From NCBI RefSeq assembly GCF_900116445.1, contig NZ_FPBH01000005.1:310001-374000 (forward strand): DNA of 64,000 bases. Direction: 5' to 3'. A program made the position numbers and the translations under genes. Source of the stretch: Paraburkholderia aspalathi (GTDB taxonomy: Bacteria; Pseudomonadota; Gammaproteobacteria; Burkholderiales; Burkholderiaceae). Shown one piece after another: positions 9,401-17,748 of this stretch. Each line of letters starts with the position of its first letter. Position 1 is the stretch's first letter. A model generated the notes under the pieces. That model was not told where the DNA came from. It worked only from the letters and a program-made list of their open reading frames with translations, and made no database searches.

Positions 9401-10154
9401 CCCATTCAAGGCGGCGCTTGCAAATGGTCAACGACAGATCGGCTTCTGGCTTTCGATGGCCGACGCCTACCTGGCCGAAGTCAGCGCGACCGCCGGCTTC
9501 GAGTGGCTGTTGATCGACGCCGAGCACGCCCCGAACGACGTGCGCAGCATTCTTGCGCAATTGCAGGCGGTCGCGCCGTATTCCGCCGAAGCCGTCGTGC
9601 GACCCGTGAACGGTGATCCGGCGCTGCTCAAGCGCCTGCTTGATATCGGCGCACGTAACCTCCTCGTTCCGATGATCGATACCGCGGATCAGGCTCGCGC
9701 GTGCGTGGCTGCCGTACGCTATCCGCCCCATGGAATTCGTGGTGTGGGCAGTGCGGTGGGACGTGCGTCGCGCTGGAGTTCGCGGACCGACTATCTGGAT
9801 ATCGCGGACAGTGAAATCTGCCTGCTCGTGCAGGCGGAGACGGTCACAGCGCTCGACAATCTCGAAGCCATCTGCGCGGTTGACGGCGTGGATGGCGTCT
9901 TCATCGGGCCAGCGGATCTGGCCGCGTCCATGGGCCATCGCGGCAAGCCCGGCGATCCGGAAGTGCAGAACGCGATCGAAGCCGCGATGCGCACCATCAT
10001 TGCTTCCGGCAAGGCGGCCGGCACGTTGACCTCGGACCCGGTGCTCGCACGTCGCTATCTCGAGCTTGGATGCACGTTCGTCGCGACCGGTGTGGACATC
10101 CTTATGTTTGCGAACGCGGCACGCAAGCTCGCCCGGGAATTCATCGAGCAGTGA
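9372..10154 (+). CDS. HpcH/HpaI-family aldolase (GarL-like)
   Basis: A 260-residue class II, metal-dependent aldolase of the family that includes 2-dehydro-3-deoxyglucarate aldolase GarL and HpaI. It cleaves 2-keto-3-deoxy acids to pyruvate plus an aldehyde. Motifs: [40 protein letters not shown] (substrate Arg), LLVQAET with the metal Glu, and [15 protein letters not shown] with the metal Asp. Starts at 9369 (GTG), 9372 (ATG) and 9387 (ATG) are possible; GTGGAGGC at 9353 favours 9372. It overlaps the transporter gene and completes the cassette. The repeat array B begins six bases beyond its stop. Confidence 0.88.
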   Translation: MNATSMSALNPFKAALANGQRQIGFWLSMADAYLAEVSATAGFEWLLIDAEHAPNDVRSILAQLQAVAPYSAEAVVRPVNGDPALLKRLLDIGARNLLVPMIDTADQARACVAAVRYPPHGIRGVGSAVGRASRWSSRTDYLDIADSEICLLVQAETVTALDNLEAICAVDGVDGVFIGPADLAASMGHRGKPGDPEVQNAIEAAMRTIIASGKAAGTLTSDPVLARRYLELGCTFVATGVDILMFANAARKLAREFIEQ

Positions 10155-10159
10155 AGAAT

Positions 10160-10356
10160 GGTGAGGAATTCCAGGAGACGACATCATCTCCTTCAGAGGT
10201 GAGTCATTCCATGAGTCGAACAGCACCTTAGGAGCAGGCAACGCCGCACTAAGGTGAGGAATTCCAGGAGATGATCTGCAAAGGTGAGCGATTCCAGGAG
10301 GTGAGCAATCGCCTCGCTGAGCGCGCACCTTAAATAAGGTGAGGATTTCCAGGGAG
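10160..10356 (+). repeat. Array B: five copies of the 18-bp motif, homologous to array A
   Basis: Copies of GGTGAG-N6-C(A/G)GGAG start near 10160, 10196 (degenerate), 10250, 10280 and 10336, all on the plus strand. The block aligns with 5031-5203: both contain the degenerate GAGTC copy, the stretch beginning GAACNGCACC, an exact GGTGAGCGATTCCAGGAGG followed by TGAGCAATCGCC, and a last copy with an extra G (TTTCCAGGGAG). Here the last copy is preceded by CACCTTAAATAAGGTG, a perfect palindromic arm pair. With array A it forms direct repeats around the sugar-acid cassette. Confidence 0.9.
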
Positions 10357-10358
10357 TC

Positions 10359-10699
10359 CTCGTCGTGGTCGCTTTCGGTGATGCAGCGAGCACTCCAAAC
10401 CTCACCCTGACACGTGCAAGAGCAAGACCGATACCGCCAATCTCCTTACATCCTCTTCCATATACAAACAAAGGGTGAGCGCGACAGCTTGCGTCGGGTC
10501 ACGTCGCAAAGGCCGTGCTACCTGCGCCGCACGGCGATACACACCGCAGCTTGTGCGCACCAGAAGCGGCCAAACTTCGCCATCTTGTAACGCTCTCGTA
10601 AAACATGATCTTTCGCTCGTTGATAAGTTGCGGATAACGCGTGTCGTCGCCACTCGAGCAACGACTTTGCGTCACCGTAGATCTATCGATGGAGAAAGC
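10359..10699. other. Intergenic stretch, no gene
   Basis: About 340 bp between array B and the small lipoprotein gene. Apart from a partial motif copy (GGTGAGCG at about 10474) I see no gene, hairpin terminator or riboswitch-like structure. The promoter of the lipoprotein gene must lie here but no box pair is convincing. Confidence 0.5.
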
Positions 10700-10870
10700 A
10701 TGAAGAAGCTGTTGGCAATCGCGGCGCTGGCCGCACTGAGCGCAACCTTGAGCGGATGCTGGTGGGGGCCGCCTCCAGGTTGGGGCGGTGGAGGCGGCGG
10801 TGGGGGTGGACCTGGTGGCGGCGGACCGCACGGTGCGATCGTCGTTCCTGGCAACGCTGCTCAGGGCTGA
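10700..10870 (+). CDS. Small glycine-rich lipoprotein
   Basis: A 56-residue protein. Residues 1-19 form a lipoprotein signal peptide (MKKLLAIAALAALSATLSG) with lipobox LSGC and Cys20 as the lipidation site. The mature part is WWGPPPGW followed by a Gly/Pro tract of about 20 residues and PHGAIVVPGNAAQG. GATGGAGAAAGC precedes the ATG. It is too short for a folded domain and resembles small Gly-rich lipoproteins seen in Burkholderiales; function unknown. It is convergent with the histidine kinase gene, 20 bp away. Confidence 0.75.
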   Translation: MKKLLAIAALAALSATLSGCWWGPPPGWGGGGGGGGGPGGGGPHGAIVVPGNAAQG

Positions 10871-10890
10871 GCCGGAAACCAGGCCAGAAA

Positions 10891-12144
10891 CTAGGCGGGA
10901 AACGTAAGCGTCACCACGAACCCGCCGGCGGCGGCGTTATCGGCATGAAAAACGCCGCCGTTATATCGCACGAGGCGCCGCACGATCGCAAGCCCGAGCC
11001 CGCAGTGCGCATCGCCGCTACGCGCTTCATCGAGTCGCACGAACGGTTGCAGCGCACGATCAAGTTGACCGCTCGGAATGCCGCCGCCGTGATCGCGGAC
11101 CTCGAGCGTATATTGGCCGTCGCGGCGGGACGTCGAAATTTCCACCGGCGGCTCGCCGTAAGTGAGCGCGTTCTCGATCAGATTGGTCAGAATCCGGTCG
11201 AGATCGACAAGCGGCAACCCAAAACCATCGCCAGCTTGTAGATCGAGGCGCACGAGCGCATCGTCCGCGAGGCCGTCGCCGTAGTGCCGGCGACAGTGGG
11301 CATCGACGCTGGTGCTTGGCGAGGTATCCGCCGTCTCACGTGCGAAGTCGAGAAACTGCGTGACGATGCGTGACAACGACTCGGAGTCTCGCAAAAAGCC
11401 GCGGCGATTCGCTTCGTCGGGCAGCAGATCCGCGCGCACCTGCATGCGGGTGATCGGCGCACGCAGATCGTGCGCCACGCCGGCCAGCATCACCGCGCGC
11501 TCCTGCTCGGCCTGCGCAAGTTCATGCACCATCTGATTGAAGTCGCCGATCAGTTCCTTCAACTCGCGCGGGCCGCTCGCCTCCACGACCGGCGCGCGAT
11601 GGCCGACGCGGAACTCGCGCGCGGCGAGCGCCAGCCGGTGCAACGGCCGCTGCAATTGCCATGCGCCGAGCAGCGCGATGATCACCGCCAACACCAGCAT
11701 CGTCGCCGATGCGCCCAGGAAGCGACGCGCCGGCAGCGTCGAGTTTTGCATTTTGAGCCAGCCTGGATTGCCCGCGTAGTGGACCCAGACCGTGCCGTTC
11801 TCGCCGTCAGATACGACCTGGCTGCCTGCTGGCAATTTCTCGCGCAAGTCGTGTTCGAACGGACCCGAGGTGTTCTCACACGGCGCAGGACAGCCATACC
11901 GAATCGCGTCTTGCGCGCTCACATAGGACACACCGAGCGTTGCCGCGACCTGGGAGGCGGCGAGCGGGCCGCCGCGTTCAGCCTCAACCGCGAGCACTAA
12001 AGCGCGTTGTGCATGACCCGCGTCGATCTGGCCGCGGTCTCGGTCAACGAGAACGATTGCGGTGATGTGCACCAGCACGATCAGGCTCACCGTCATCAAC
12101 GCGAGCCGGCCAAACAGTGTGTTAAAGGGATTTTTCATCGTCAT
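10891..12144 (-). CDS. Sensor histidine kinase (EnvZ-like architecture)
   Basis: An inner-membrane kinase of about 417 residues. TM1 is near the N-terminus (LALMTVSLIVLVHITAIVL). A periplasmic domain of about 100 residues has two Cys (YGCPAPCEN), followed by TM2 (FLGASATMLVLAVIIALLGAW), HAMP, the H-box MLAGVAHDLRAPITRM and the ATPase boxes NLIENALTYG, VRDHGGGIP and CGLGLAIVRRL. I placed the start at the ATG at 12144, overlapping the regulator gene by 23 bp; 12138 is equally possible. A start at 12219 would lie deep in the regulator gene. It is paired with the OmpR-type regulator and divergent from the RND pump. Confidence 0.9.
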   Translation of the reverse strand: MTMKNPFNTLFGRLALMTVSLIVLVHITAIVLVDRDRGQIDAGHAQRALVLAVEAERGGPLAASQVAATLGVSYVSAQDAIRYGCPAPCENTSGPFEHDLREKLPAGSQVVSDGENGTVWVHYAGNPGWLKMQNSTLPARRFLGASATMLVLAVIIALLGAWQLQRPLHRLALAAREFRVGHRAPVVEASGPRELKELIGDFNQMVHELAQAEQERAVMLAGVAHDLRAPITRMQVRADLLPDEANRRGFLRDSESLSRIVTQFLDFARETADTSPSTSVDAHCRRHYGDGLADDALVRLDLQAGDGFGLPLVDLDRILTNLIENALTYGEPPVEISTSRRDGQYTLEVRDHGGGIPSGQLDRALQPFVRLDEARSGDAHCGLGLAIVRRLVRYNGGVFHADNAAAGGFVVTLTFPA

Positions 12145-12865
12145 TGGCGTCGGGCACGAACATATAGCCGATGCCGCGTATGGTCTGGATCCGGCGCGGA
12201 TTGGCCGGGTCGTCTTCAAGCAGACGGCGCAGGCGCCACACCGGTACGTCGATACCGCGTTCGGTTACTTCTGAGTTCGGCCCATGCAGCAGATCGACGA
12301 GCTTCGAGCGCGACAGCGTTTCCATTGGATGCGCGGCGAGCACTTCGAGCAGCGCATATTCGCCACCGGTCAGCTTGAGCGCTTCGTCATCGCGAAACAG
12401 GGTGCGCCTCGCGAAGTCGAGCCGGAAGCGGCCGAAGCGCAGTGCTTCACGTTTTTCGAGCGCCGTAGCCGTGGACCCCGACGATGGCTGCGCATGCCGG
12501 CGCAACACCGCATGAATACGCGCAAGCAGTTCCTGCGGCATGAATGGCTTGCCGAGGTAGTCGTCGGCGCCGAGTTCCAGACCGATTATGCGATCCACGC
12601 CGTCCGCGCGCGCCGTCAGCATGATCACGGGAATCGTGTCGCCATGCGCACGCAATTGCCTGAGCGCGCTGAGTCCGTCGACGCCCGGCATCATCAGATC
12701 GAGCACGATGATCGAGGGCCGTTCGCGTTCCAACCGGCGTGCCAGATGGTTCGCGTCGTGCAACACGGACATTTCGATGCCGCGTTGTTGAAAGAAGGTT
12801 CTGAGCAGGTCACGAAGGTCGGCGTCGTCGTCGACCAGTAAAACCTGGATGGGCGTGTCTGACAT
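12122..12865 (-). CDS. OmpR-family response regulator
   Basis: A 247-residue two-domain regulator. The receiver has all active residues: LLVDDDADL, phosphoacceptor Asp in IIVLDLMMPGVDG, Thr in VIMLTARAD and Lys in LGKPF. The C-terminal winged helix ends GIDVPVWRLRRLLEDDPANPRRIQTIRGIGYMFVP. The start MSDTPIQVLL at 12865 fits the family; the frame continues 66 bp upstream without homology. It is operonic with the kinase and faces the RND efflux operon across 440 bp, so regulation of the pump is likely but unproven. Confidence 0.93.
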   Translation of the reverse strand: MSDTPIQVLLVDDDADLRDLLRTFFQQRGIEMSVLHDANHLARRLERERPSIIVLDLMMPGVDGLSALRQLRAHGDTIPVIMLTARADGVDRIIGLELGADDYLGKPFMPQELLARIHAVLRRHAQPSSGSTATALEKREALRFGRFRLDFARRTLFRDDEALKLTGGEYALLEVLAAHPMETLSRSKLVDLLHGPNSEVTERGIDVPVWRLRRLLEDDPANPRRIQTIRGIGYMFVPDANDDEKSL

Positions 12866-13305
12866 GGCTGGGCCCTGATCGATGAGGACAATTGACGGAC
12901 GGCGCGGCAGCGCGTCTATCGCATGTCGCAATATAGCGAATCTCGCGGTGGCAGCGGTTTCGGGTTCTTATCTGCACTTACAGTTTATTACGGCGCCTGC
13001 CTTTGGTTTTGTCCGCCTGCGTGAAGCAGGCCGTGCCGGTCAACGTCACACCGTCCGATTCATCGCAACACCACGCGCCTCGTTACAACTCGTAATCCTC
13101 GTCTAAGCCACCGTAAGACGCCACTCACTATGCTGGGCCACTTCTCGCCGCTGGTGGCGTTACGCGGTTTCCTCCGGGCTCAGTGGGTTGGTTTGCGCGC
13201 AGATTCAGGCGCGTGGTCGACCGACACGTTTTCACCCGCCCCGCTTTAGCGAACAACGCATGCCAGACGGCCCTTTGTCGAATTGAGTCGAAGGATGCCC
13301 ACAGC
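12866..13305. promoter_or_regulatory. Divergent regulatory region between two-component system and RND pump
   Basis: A 440-bp region without a convincing gene. It holds TTAC direct repeats 10 bp apart (12978-12981 and 12988-12991), the spacing expected of an OmpR-type tandem site, and further on a TTACAACTCGTAA dyad near 13082. Either could bind the adjacent response regulator. This is suggestive only. Confidence 0.35.
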
Positions 13306-14526
13306 ATGCCGAATAATCCTAGCGCGTCCGGATCTTCCTCGCGTGTACCGAGATTCACCTATCTTGCCGCCACAGTCGCTGTCGCCACGTTTTGGCTGGC
13401 GGGTTGCGGCGAGCAGGCGCCGCATGGCCCGCCACAGTTGATCCCCGAAGTTGGCGTCCAGACGATCGCGCCGCACGCCGTGGTGTCGAGTACCGAATTG
13501 TCCGGGCGACTGTCGGCGATCCGCGTCGCCGAAGTCAGGCCGCAGGTCGAAGGCATCGTCAGAAAGCGCCTCTTCACGGAAGGCTCGCTGGTTGCGGCCG
13601 GGGCGGTGCTGTATCAGATCGACCCGTCCAGCTACCAGGCAACTTACGACCAGGCCGTCGGCACGCTGGCCAAAGCCGAGGCGACAGCGAGCGCCGCGCA
13701 GACCAAGGCCACCCGCTACGCCGAACTGTCGAAGATCGAAGGCGTGAGCAAGCAGGACTACGACGACGCCGTCGCCTCCCTGGAGGAAGCGAAGGCCGAC
13801 GTGGTCGCCGACCGTGCCGCATTGAAGACCGCCGCGATCAACCTCGGCTACACCAAAGTCGTTGCGCCCATCGCGGGACGGATCGGCAAATCGAGCGTGA
13901 CTGAAGGCGCGCTCGTCACCGCGGAGCAGACCACCGCGCTCGCGACGGTCCAGGCGACGACCGAGATGTATCTCGACGTCACGCGCTCATCCGCCGACTG
14001 GTTGCGGCTGCAGAAAGAATTCGCCAGTGGCCAGTTGCAACAGGCGGGCTCGGACGGCGCAGTCGTTCATCTCGTGATGGAAGACGGCAGCACGTACACG
14101 CAGCCAGGCAAGCTGCTGTTCTCCGATATCACCGTCGACGCCACCACCGGCTCGGTCACCTTGCGTTGCGTGTTCCCGAATCCGGACGGCGTGCTGCTGC
14201 CCGGTATGTTCGTGCGCGCCCGGCTTGAAGAGGGTGTGAACCAGCAGGCGATTACGGTGCCGCAACTCGCGGTCTCGCGTGCATCCGACGGCTCGGCGAG
14301 CGTGCTGACGGTCGGTGCCGACAACAAGGTCACGCAAACGCCCGTCACGGCGGACACCGCTTCAGGCGCCGACTGGCTCGTCACGCGCGGCCTCAAGGCG
14401 GGCGATCGCGTGATCGTCGCCGGATCGCAGAAAGCGCGCGCGGGCGGTGTTGTGAAGCCGGTCGAATCGCCAGCCATATCGGGTGCGCCCGCCACCGCGG
14501 ACACCATGTCGGCCGCACACAGCTAA
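13306..14526 (+). CDS. RND efflux periplasmic adaptor (AcrA/MexA type)
   Basis: A 406-residue membrane-fusion lipoprotein that links the inner-membrane RND pump to the outer-membrane channel. The signal peptide ends in LAGC, and the mature protein starts CGEQAPHGPPQLIPEVGV. The barrel/lipoyl halves are visible (ELSGRLSAIRVAEVRPQVEGIVRKRLFTEGSLVAAGAVLYQID and TKVVAPIAGRIGKSSVTEGALV) around a coiled-coil hairpin at about residues 110-165. The start MPNNPSASG at 13306 has AAGGATG upstream; an earlier in-frame start at 13183 would mask the signal peptide. It is first of three genes in an efflux operon. Confidence 0.93.
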   Translation: MPNNPSASGSSSRVPRFTYLAATVAVATFWLAGCGEQAPHGPPQLIPEVGVQTIAPHAVVSSTELSGRLSAIRVAEVRPQVEGIVRKRLFTEGSLVAAGAVLYQIDPSSYQATYDQAVGTLAKAEATASAAQTKATRYAELSKIEGVSKQDYDDAVASLEEAKADVVADRAALKTAAINLGYTKVVAPIAGRIGKSSVTEGALVTAEQTTALATVQATTEMYLDVTRSSADWLRLQKEFASGQLQQAGSDGAVVHLVMEDGSTYTQPGKLLFSDITVDATTGSVTLRCVFPNPDGVLLPGMFVRARLEEGVNQQAITVPQLAVSRASDGSASVLTVGADNKVTQTPVTADTASGADWLVTRGLKAGDRVIVAGSQKARAGGVVKPVESPAISGAPATADTMSAAHS

Positions 14527-14538
14527 AGCGAGACACTT

Positions 14539-17500
14539 ATGGCAGGTTTCTTTATCAACCGACCGATCCTCGCATGGGTTATCGCCATCGTCATCATGAT
14601 GATCGGCGGCGCCTCCATCGGGACACTTCCGGTCGAACAGTATCCGAGCGTGGCGCCGGTCTCCGTGCAGATCACGGCGACGTATCCGGGCGCTTCGGCT
14701 GAAACCGTGGCGACAACGGTCACGCAGGTGATCGAGCAGAAACTGAGCGGCATCGATCATCTGCTCTACATGTCGTCCACCAGCAGTTCGGCCGGACAGG
14801 CCACCATCACGCTCACGTTCCAGCAGGGCACCAATGCCGACATCGCCCAGGTGCAGGTGCAGAACAAGGTCGAACAGGCCAGTTCGTCGCTGCCGCAGAC
14901 GGTTCAGGACCAGGGCGTGCAGGTCGCGAAGGCAGCCAATGCGTTTCTGATGATCGTGTCGCTCTCGTCCTCTGACGGCAGCATGAATTCCATCGATCTC
15001 GGCAACATCATCGCAACGCAGATCGAAGACCCGCTCACGCAGATCGACGGCGTCGGCGACGTCACGCTGTTCGGCGCGCAGCACGCCATGCGTATCTGGC
15101 TCGATCCGGTGAAGCTGCAGGCCGTCGGTCTGACTGCCGGCGACGTCACCACCGCGATCACGAATCAGAACGTGCAACTCTCGGTCGGCCAGATCGGCGG
15201 CTCGCCGTCCACGAAGACGCAGGCGCTCAACGCGACCATTTCGGCATCGAGCCTGCTCACCACGCCCGCGCAGTTCGGCGCGATCCTGCTGCGCGTGAAT
15301 AGCGATGGCTCGAAGGTCATGCTGAAAGACGTCGCGCGGGTCGAGGTCGGCGGCGACGACTACAGCACGGACTCGCGACTGAACGGCAAGCCGGCGGCCT
15401 CGCTCGCGGTCAAACTCGCGAGCGGCGCGAACGCGATGAGCGTAGCCAAAGCGGTACGCGCGAAGCTGAACGAAATGAGCGGGCAATTGCCGCACAACGT
15501 GGTGGTCGACTATCCGTACGACACCACGCCGTTCGTGCGCATCTCGATCGAAGAGGTGGTGAAAACGCTGATCGAAGCGGTGATGCTGGTCTTCGTCGTG
15601 ATGTACGTGTTCCTGCAAAACCTGCGCGCGACGCTGATTCCGACCATCGTCGTGCCCGTTGCGTTGCTCGGCACGTTTGCGGTGATGTCGGCAGTGGGCT
15701 TTTCGATCAACGTGCTGTCGATGTTCGGGCTCGTGCTTGCGATCGGGCTGCTGGTGGACGACGCGATCGTGGTCGTGGAAAACGTGGAGCGGCTGATCGC
15801 GGAAGAGGGACTATCGCCCGTCGAAGCCACGCGCAAAGCGATGAAGCAGATCACCAGCGCACTGGTCGGCATTACGACCGTGCTGATTGCCGTGTTCATT
15901 CCAATGGCGTTTTTCTCGGGGTCCACGGGCGCGATCTACCGGCAGTTCTCCATCACGATCGTCGCGGCGATGCTGCTCTCCGTGTTCCTCGCATTGACGC
16001 TGACACCGGCGCTGTGCGCGACCATGCTGCGGCGCGCGGACGTCGAGCACCACACGAAGCGCGGCGTGCTTGGCTGGTTCAACCGTGTGCTGACTCGTGG
16101 AACCGATCGTTACGACTCGGCGGTTGCGCGCGTGATTGGCAAGCCGATGCGTTATATGGTGATCTACCTGCTGATTGGGGGCGTGGTTGCGCTGCTCTTC
16201 ATGAAGCTGCCGTCGTCTTATCTGCCGGACGAGGATCAGGGGATCATCATCACGTCGATTTCCGCGCCCGTCGGCACGCCCGCCGCGCAGACGCTGGAAG
16301 TCGTGAAAAAAGTCGAGGCGTATTACCTCGGTCTGCCGCAAGTGGACAAGATCATCGCGCTGACCGGTTTCAGCTTTAACGGCTCGGGGCAGAACAACGG
16401 CCTCGCGTTCGTCAAGCTCAAGGACTGGAGCACGCGGCGCGGCAGCGACGGTTCGGCGGCGGCGATCATCCAACGCGCCAACATGCATTTCGCCGCCTCG
16501 CACGACGCGCAGATTTTCGCGCTCAATCCGCCGGCCATTCAGGAGCTCGGCACGCAGAGCGGTCTCGACTTCGAACTGGAAGATCGCGCCGGGCAGGGCC
16601 ACGACAAGCTGATGGCCGCGCGCCAGCAATTGATCGCGCTTGCCGCGCAGGACAGCGCGCTAGCCGGCATGCGTCCCGGTGGCCTCGACGATACGCCGCA
16701 GTTCCATGTGGATATCGATCGCGAGAAGGCGAGTGCGCTCGGACTTTCAATCGCCGACGTGAACGACACGTTGCAGACCGCGTTCGGTTCGACTTACGTG
16801 AACAACTACGTCGATACGGGACGCATCCAGAAGGTCTACGTGCAGGCCGATGCGCCTTACCGGATGATGCCGTCCGATATTGGACGGTGGTATGTGAAGT
16901 CCAGCACGACGAGCAGTTCGAGCACGAGTACCAGTACGAGCACTTCAAGCAGCTCGACCACAAGCACGAGCAGTACGACCACCACAGGCTACGACGGCCA
17001 GATGGTCCCGTTCTCCGCGTTCGCTACAGGCAAATGGACCTTCGGGCCGCCGCAGATCGAACGCTTCAACCGCACGCTGGCGATGGAAATCACCGCGCAA
17101 ACCGGTGCGAACACCAGCACGGGCCAGGCGATGGCCGCCGTCGACGCGCTCGTGAAGAAGCTGCCCGCCGGCTATGGCATCGACTGGACCGGGCAATCGT
17201 ACCAGGAGCGCCTTGCCGGATCCCAGGCGATCTACCTGTACGCGATTTCGCTGGTCGTGGTGTTTCTCTGTCTGGCCGGTCTGTACGAGAGCTGGTCCAT
17301 TCCGATCGCGGTGATTCTGGTCGTGCCGCTCGGCGTGCTCGGCGCGGTACTGGGCGCGCATATTCGCGGGCTGTCCGACGACATCTACTTCAAGGTCGGC
17401 TTGCTCGCGACCATCGGGCTCTCCACCAAGAACGCGATCCTGATCGTCGAATTCGCCAAGGACCTGCAAGCGCAGGGCCGCAGCCTGATCGACGCCACGC

Positions 17501-17748
17501 TGGAAGCCGCGCGACTGCGTCTGCGGCCGATTCTGATGACATCGCTCGCTTTCGTGTTCGGCGTACTGCCGCTGGTCATCAGCACAGGCGCCGGCTCGGC
17601 GAGCCGGCATGCGATCGGCACCGGCGTGATGGGCGGCATGATCGCCGCAACGCTGCTCGCCATCTTTTTCGTGCCGGTGTTCTTTGTCGTCGTGCGCCGC
17701 CTGTTCGGCGAACACGGCGATGCCAAGCAACAGGAAGGTGTTGAATGA
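14539..17748 (+). CDS. RND multidrug efflux pump (AcrB/MexB, HAE1) with Ser/Thr insertion
   Basis: A 1069-residue proton-driven inner-membrane exporter of the HAE1 family (E. coli AcrB is 1049). It begins MAGFFINRPILAWVIAI and carries the proton-relay Asp pair in LAIGLLVDDAIVVVENVER, the SMFGLVLAIG helix, and the second-half FKVGLLATIGLSTKNAILIVEFAKD. Between YVK and GYDGQMVPFSAF, at the end of the DC docking subdomain, residues 788-816 are exclusively Ser and Thr (29 residues), where AcrB has a short hairpin. This explains the extra length. Adaptor and channel genes flank it, so the system should be a complete tripartite pump; substrates are unknown. Confidence 0.94.
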   Translation: MAGFFINRPILAWVIAIVIMMIGGASIGTLPVEQYPSVAPVSVQITATYPGASAETVATTVTQVIEQKLSGIDHLLYMSSTSSSAGQATITLTFQQGTNADIAQVQVQNKVEQASSSLPQTVQDQGVQVAKAANAFLMIVSLSSSDGSMNSIDLGNIIATQIEDPLTQIDGVGDVTLFGAQHAMRIWLDPVKLQAVGLTAGDVTTAITNQNVQLSVGQIGGSPSTKTQALNATISASSLLTTPAQFGAILLRVNSDGSKVMLKDVARVEVGGDDYSTDSRLNGKPAASLAVKLASGANAMSVAKAVRAKLNEMSGQLPHNVVVDYPYDTTPFVRISIEEVVKTLIEAVMLVFVVMYVFLQNLRATLIPTIVVPVALLGTFAVMSAVGFSINVLSMFGLVLAIGLLVDDAIVVVENVERLIAEEGLSPVEATRKAMKQITSALVGITTVLIAVFIPMAFFSGSTGAIYRQFSITIVAAMLLSVFLALTLTPALCATMLRRADVEHHTKRGVLGWFNRVLTRGTDRYDSAVARVIGKPMRYMVIYLLIGGVVALLFMKLPSSYLPDEDQGIIITSISAPVGTPAAQTLEVVKKVEAYYLGLPQVDKIIALTGFSFNGSGQNNGLAFVKLKDWSTRRGSDGSAAAIIQRANMHFAASHDAQIFALNPPAIQELGTQSGLDFELEDRAGQGHDKLMAARQQLIALAAQDSALAGMRPGGLDDTPQFHVDIDREKASALGLSIADVNDTLQTAFGSTYVNNYVDTGRIQKVYVQADAPYRMMPSDIGRWYVKSSTTSSSSTSTSTSTSSSSTTSTSSTTTTGYDGQMVPFSAFATGKWTFGPPQIERFNRTLAMEITAQTGANTSTGQAMAAVDALVKKLPAGYGIDWTGQSYQERLAGSQAIYLYAISLVVVFLCLAGLYESWSIPIAVILVVPLGVLGAVLGAHIRGLSDDIYFKVGLLATIGLSTKNAILIVEFAKDLQAQGRSLIDATLEAARLRLRPILMTSLAFVFGVLPLVISTGAGSASRHAIGTGVMGGMIAATLLAIFFVPVFFVVVRRLFGEHGDAKQQEGVE

